64,000 nucleotides of DNA from the NCBI GenBank assembly GCA_020629035.1, contig JAHDEC010000007.1:1-64000 (forward strand), given 5' to 3'. Of the stretch, positions 62,445 through 64,000 are shown in pieces. The notes below the pieces were generated by a model. That model was not told the DNA's origin. It was given only the letters and a program-made list of their open reading frames with translations, and made no database searches. Position 1 is the stretch's first letter, and each line of letters opens with the position of its first letter. The position numbers were made by a program, and so were the translations under genes. The DNA is from Saprospiraceae bacterium (GTDB taxonomy: Bacteria > Bacteroidota > Bacteroidia > Chitinophagales > Saprospiraceae).

Positions 62445-64000
62445 TTACAACTTTATTATCTGCTTAACAAAGCGTTTATTATCTGAATAAATGTATAATT
62501 GATAGACTCCAGGAGATAAGCTTTCTAAGCTTAACAAGTAATCATTTTCACTTGAAGATGTCACCTCTTTTTCTAACAGTAAAATACCTAACTGATCAAA
62601 CACTCTGATCAGTTTTGACTTTTCATTCAATGCCGGGCTCCATTGGATAACCACATCTTTTGCTGTTGGATTTGGAAAGACTGAAGCTGATAAAATGTCT
62701 TCTACTTCATTCAATATTAATCCGATCTTTACCGACTCAAGCGTTTCTCCAGACTTTAATAGAAACTTCTCTGTTTCGATCCATTCAGCCTTTACAAATG
62801 CATCACTGTCCATCATTTCACTTGCTATATTGGCTGTAGTTACTTGGTAATTCGCTGGTTGCTGCATTTTTAAATAATACTCACCAGGAGCTAGTCCATT
62901 AAAGATTAGCTTCCAATGACTGTTAGATTCCACATATTGATTACTGCTTGCTACTACTTGATCATTTCCATCTATCAGACTGATTGTGTAGTCTCTTAAT
63001 GAAGATTCACTTGCTTCTCTAATTCCATTCTTATTAAGATCAAGCCAAACCTCTGGCTTCACGCTACCTTCCTCAAATATTCCAGCATCTAAATCTCTTA
63101 CAATGTTTACAGGGTCAACAAAAACCATATCGCTCATTCCTTCTTCAGAAACATCACTATCTAGGCTATCATCAAAACCTTGGTTCTTTTTAGTAAACTC
63201 ATAACCCATTGGGGCTACAAACTCTACCTGGTAATCTCCTGCATCTAAATTGTCAAAAGTATATTGTCCTGCATGATCAGTGGCTGTAGTTCTAATGACG
63301 ACTCCAGCGGCATCTAATAAGTTGACCTCGATATTTGCCATAAGTACTTCTTCAAAGTCCTTTAAACCATTTCCATTTTCATCCAGCCAAACCTCTTTGC
63401 CAACTAGACCTGTACTTGGATGAACTCCCACATCTAGGTCTTCCCTATCCTCCTGATATCCTAAAGTAAATATGTCAGAATTTCCTGCTTCATTTACATC
63501 ACTATCATTGTCGCCGCCTCCAACATTTTTTGCGCTAAATTGCATTTCACCTTCTAAATCTACAGAAATGTAATACTGGCCTGCAGGTAACTCAGAAAAG
63601 TTGTAGAAGCCATTATTATCAGAAGTCGTACTGCCATAATCTCCATAACCTATTCGATACAAAGTAATTTCTATATCTGCTAAACCTTGCTCATCTGAAT
63701 CTTTTATACCATTTCGATTGTCATCGCTCCAGACTAAATCCCCAATGGTGGATTCTCTATATAATCCAGCATCAATATCATTTAAGAACAGTCCAGCTCC
63801 TAATGGGAATAAATCCGTCGACCCAGAAGCAACTGCTTCCGTTACATTCGAATCAAAACCTGCGTTTGCACCTTCGTAAGGCAGGGCAAATAGATAGCCA
63901 TTAGGTGCTTGGAATCTTATGTAATAATTGCCTGGTTCGATGGTCTCGAAAAGGTAGCTACCTGCCACACCATCAATAGTTGCCGTCGTGGTTGTACCTC
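62445..64000 (-). CDS. T9SS-secreted SdrD-B-like repeat protein, 5' end outside
   Basis: C-terminal part of a large surface protein; 518 residues are visible and the frame is open to the window edge, so the GTG at 63968 is not the real start. Three SdrD B-like domains with calcium-type loops appear in turn: GDLVWSDDNRNGIKDSDEQG, GKEVWLDENGNGLKDFEE and PEVWLDLNKNGIREASE, with a fourth, incomplete, at the N-terminal edge. The last ~80 residues form a type A T9SS sorting domain (ASVFPNPTAKDVVIQW ... VKQIIKL). Such proteins are adhesion or matrix factors at the cell surface. Confidence 0.9.
   Translation of the reverse strand, partial: GTTTTATIDGVAGSYLFETIEPGNYYIRFQAPNGYLFALPYEGANAGFDSNVTEAVASGSTDLFPLGAGLFLNDIDAGLYRESTIGDLVWSDDNRNGIKDSDEQGLADIEITLYRIGYGDYGSTTSDNNGFYNFSELPAGQYYISVDLEGEMQFSAKNVGGGDNDSDVNEAGNSDIFTLGYQEDREDLDVGVHPSTGLVGKEVWLDENGNGLKDFEEVLMANIEVNLLDAAGVVIRTTATDHAGQYTFDNLDAGDYQVEFVAPMGYEFTKKNQGFDDSLDSDVSEEGMSDMVFVDPVNIVRDLDAGIFEEGSVKPEVWLDLNKNGIREASESSLRDYTISLIDGNDQVVASSNQYVESNSHWKLIFNGLAPGEYYLKMQQPANYQVTTANIASEMMDSDAFVKAEWIETEKFLLKSGETLESVKIGLILNEVEDILSASVFPNPTAKDVVIQWSPALNEKSKLIRVFDQLGILLLEKEVTSSSENDYLLSLESLSPGVYQLYIYSDNKRFVKQIIKL

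Noticed and set aside
63966-63968. GTG as start of the SdrD-like protein
   Set aside because: The frame stays open to the window edge with the same repeat-type sequence (TATIDGVAGSYLF), so the gene simply continues outside.

Overview
The window looks like chromosomal DNA of a free-living member of the Bacteroidota. It is AT-rich and carries SusC/SusD pairs, many TonB-dependent receptors with N-terminal carboxypeptidase-regulatory-like domains, type IX secretion (T9SS) sorting domains, DUF5689, DUF5777, DUF2141 and DUF2853 proteins, a LytS/LytTR system, and TAnnTTTG promoter boxes. Class or family cannot be fixed from the sequence; the sigma-54 machinery and SdrD-like T9SS cargo would fit Saprospiria-like or related lineages (inference). 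No phage, insertion sequence, CRISPR array or plasmid function was seen.

Layout. 1-1197: end of a tRNA cluster (Tyr, Thr) and a XerC/D recombinase. 1224-7432: a SusC/SusD outer-membrane uptake operon with two accessory exported proteins. 7593-12454: pdxJ, then divergent cdsA-psd-surE-(membrane protein)-lpxB-haem-binding protein, an envelope lipid cluster. 12451-17505: an operon of receptor, DUF2141 protein, TPR-like protein, histidine kinase and LytTR regulator. 17853-21566: a lipoprotein, a decayed gene copy, its intact paralogue and a vWA/plug fusion protein. 21791-21921: a tandem array of 11-bp units. 21944-24239: ferritin and an FMN-binding protein/porin pair. 24240-24841: a non-coding region with a textbook sigma-54 promoter, two upstream dyads and a terminator, predicting a small RNA of about 60 nt. 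24842-28509: ald, a small DNA-binding-like protein, a TrmN6-like methyltransferase and a DUF5689 lipoprotein. 28541-34128: receptor, nuclease-family protein, PIF1-like helicase and a 42-residue membrane protein. 34134-41497: a very large T9SS cargo protein, an orphan receptor with a cysteine cluster, and a TPR protein with a TonB-C-like end. 41715-50062: thiolase, DUF2853, then miaB / sigma-54 activator / lptE / acidic protein / secG and groES-groEL. 50179-56319: fatty acid hydroxylase family protein, T9SS plug-domain protein, TolC-HlyD pair and a TIGR04282 transferase. 56331-58481: ECF sigma / membrane protein / exported protein operon. 58684-63998+: atypical aquaporin, a cytochrome/DUF5777 operon, a bacilliredoxin, and the C-terminal part of an SdrD-like T9SS cargo protein that runs off the end.

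How it fits together. Most of the window builds or uses the cell envelope: phospholipid and lipid A synthesis, LPS transport (LptE), protein export (SecG, T9SS), TonB-dependent uptake, efflux, and extracytoplasmic electron carriers. The strongest non-gene signal is the sigma-54 unit at 24474-24720. A sigma-54 activator without receiver domain is encoded in the same window (44867-46129), which makes such a promoter usable here, although nothing proves the two are partners. Coordinates of several genes were moved from the longest ORF to an internal Met that begins a signal peptide or the family core; each case is stated.
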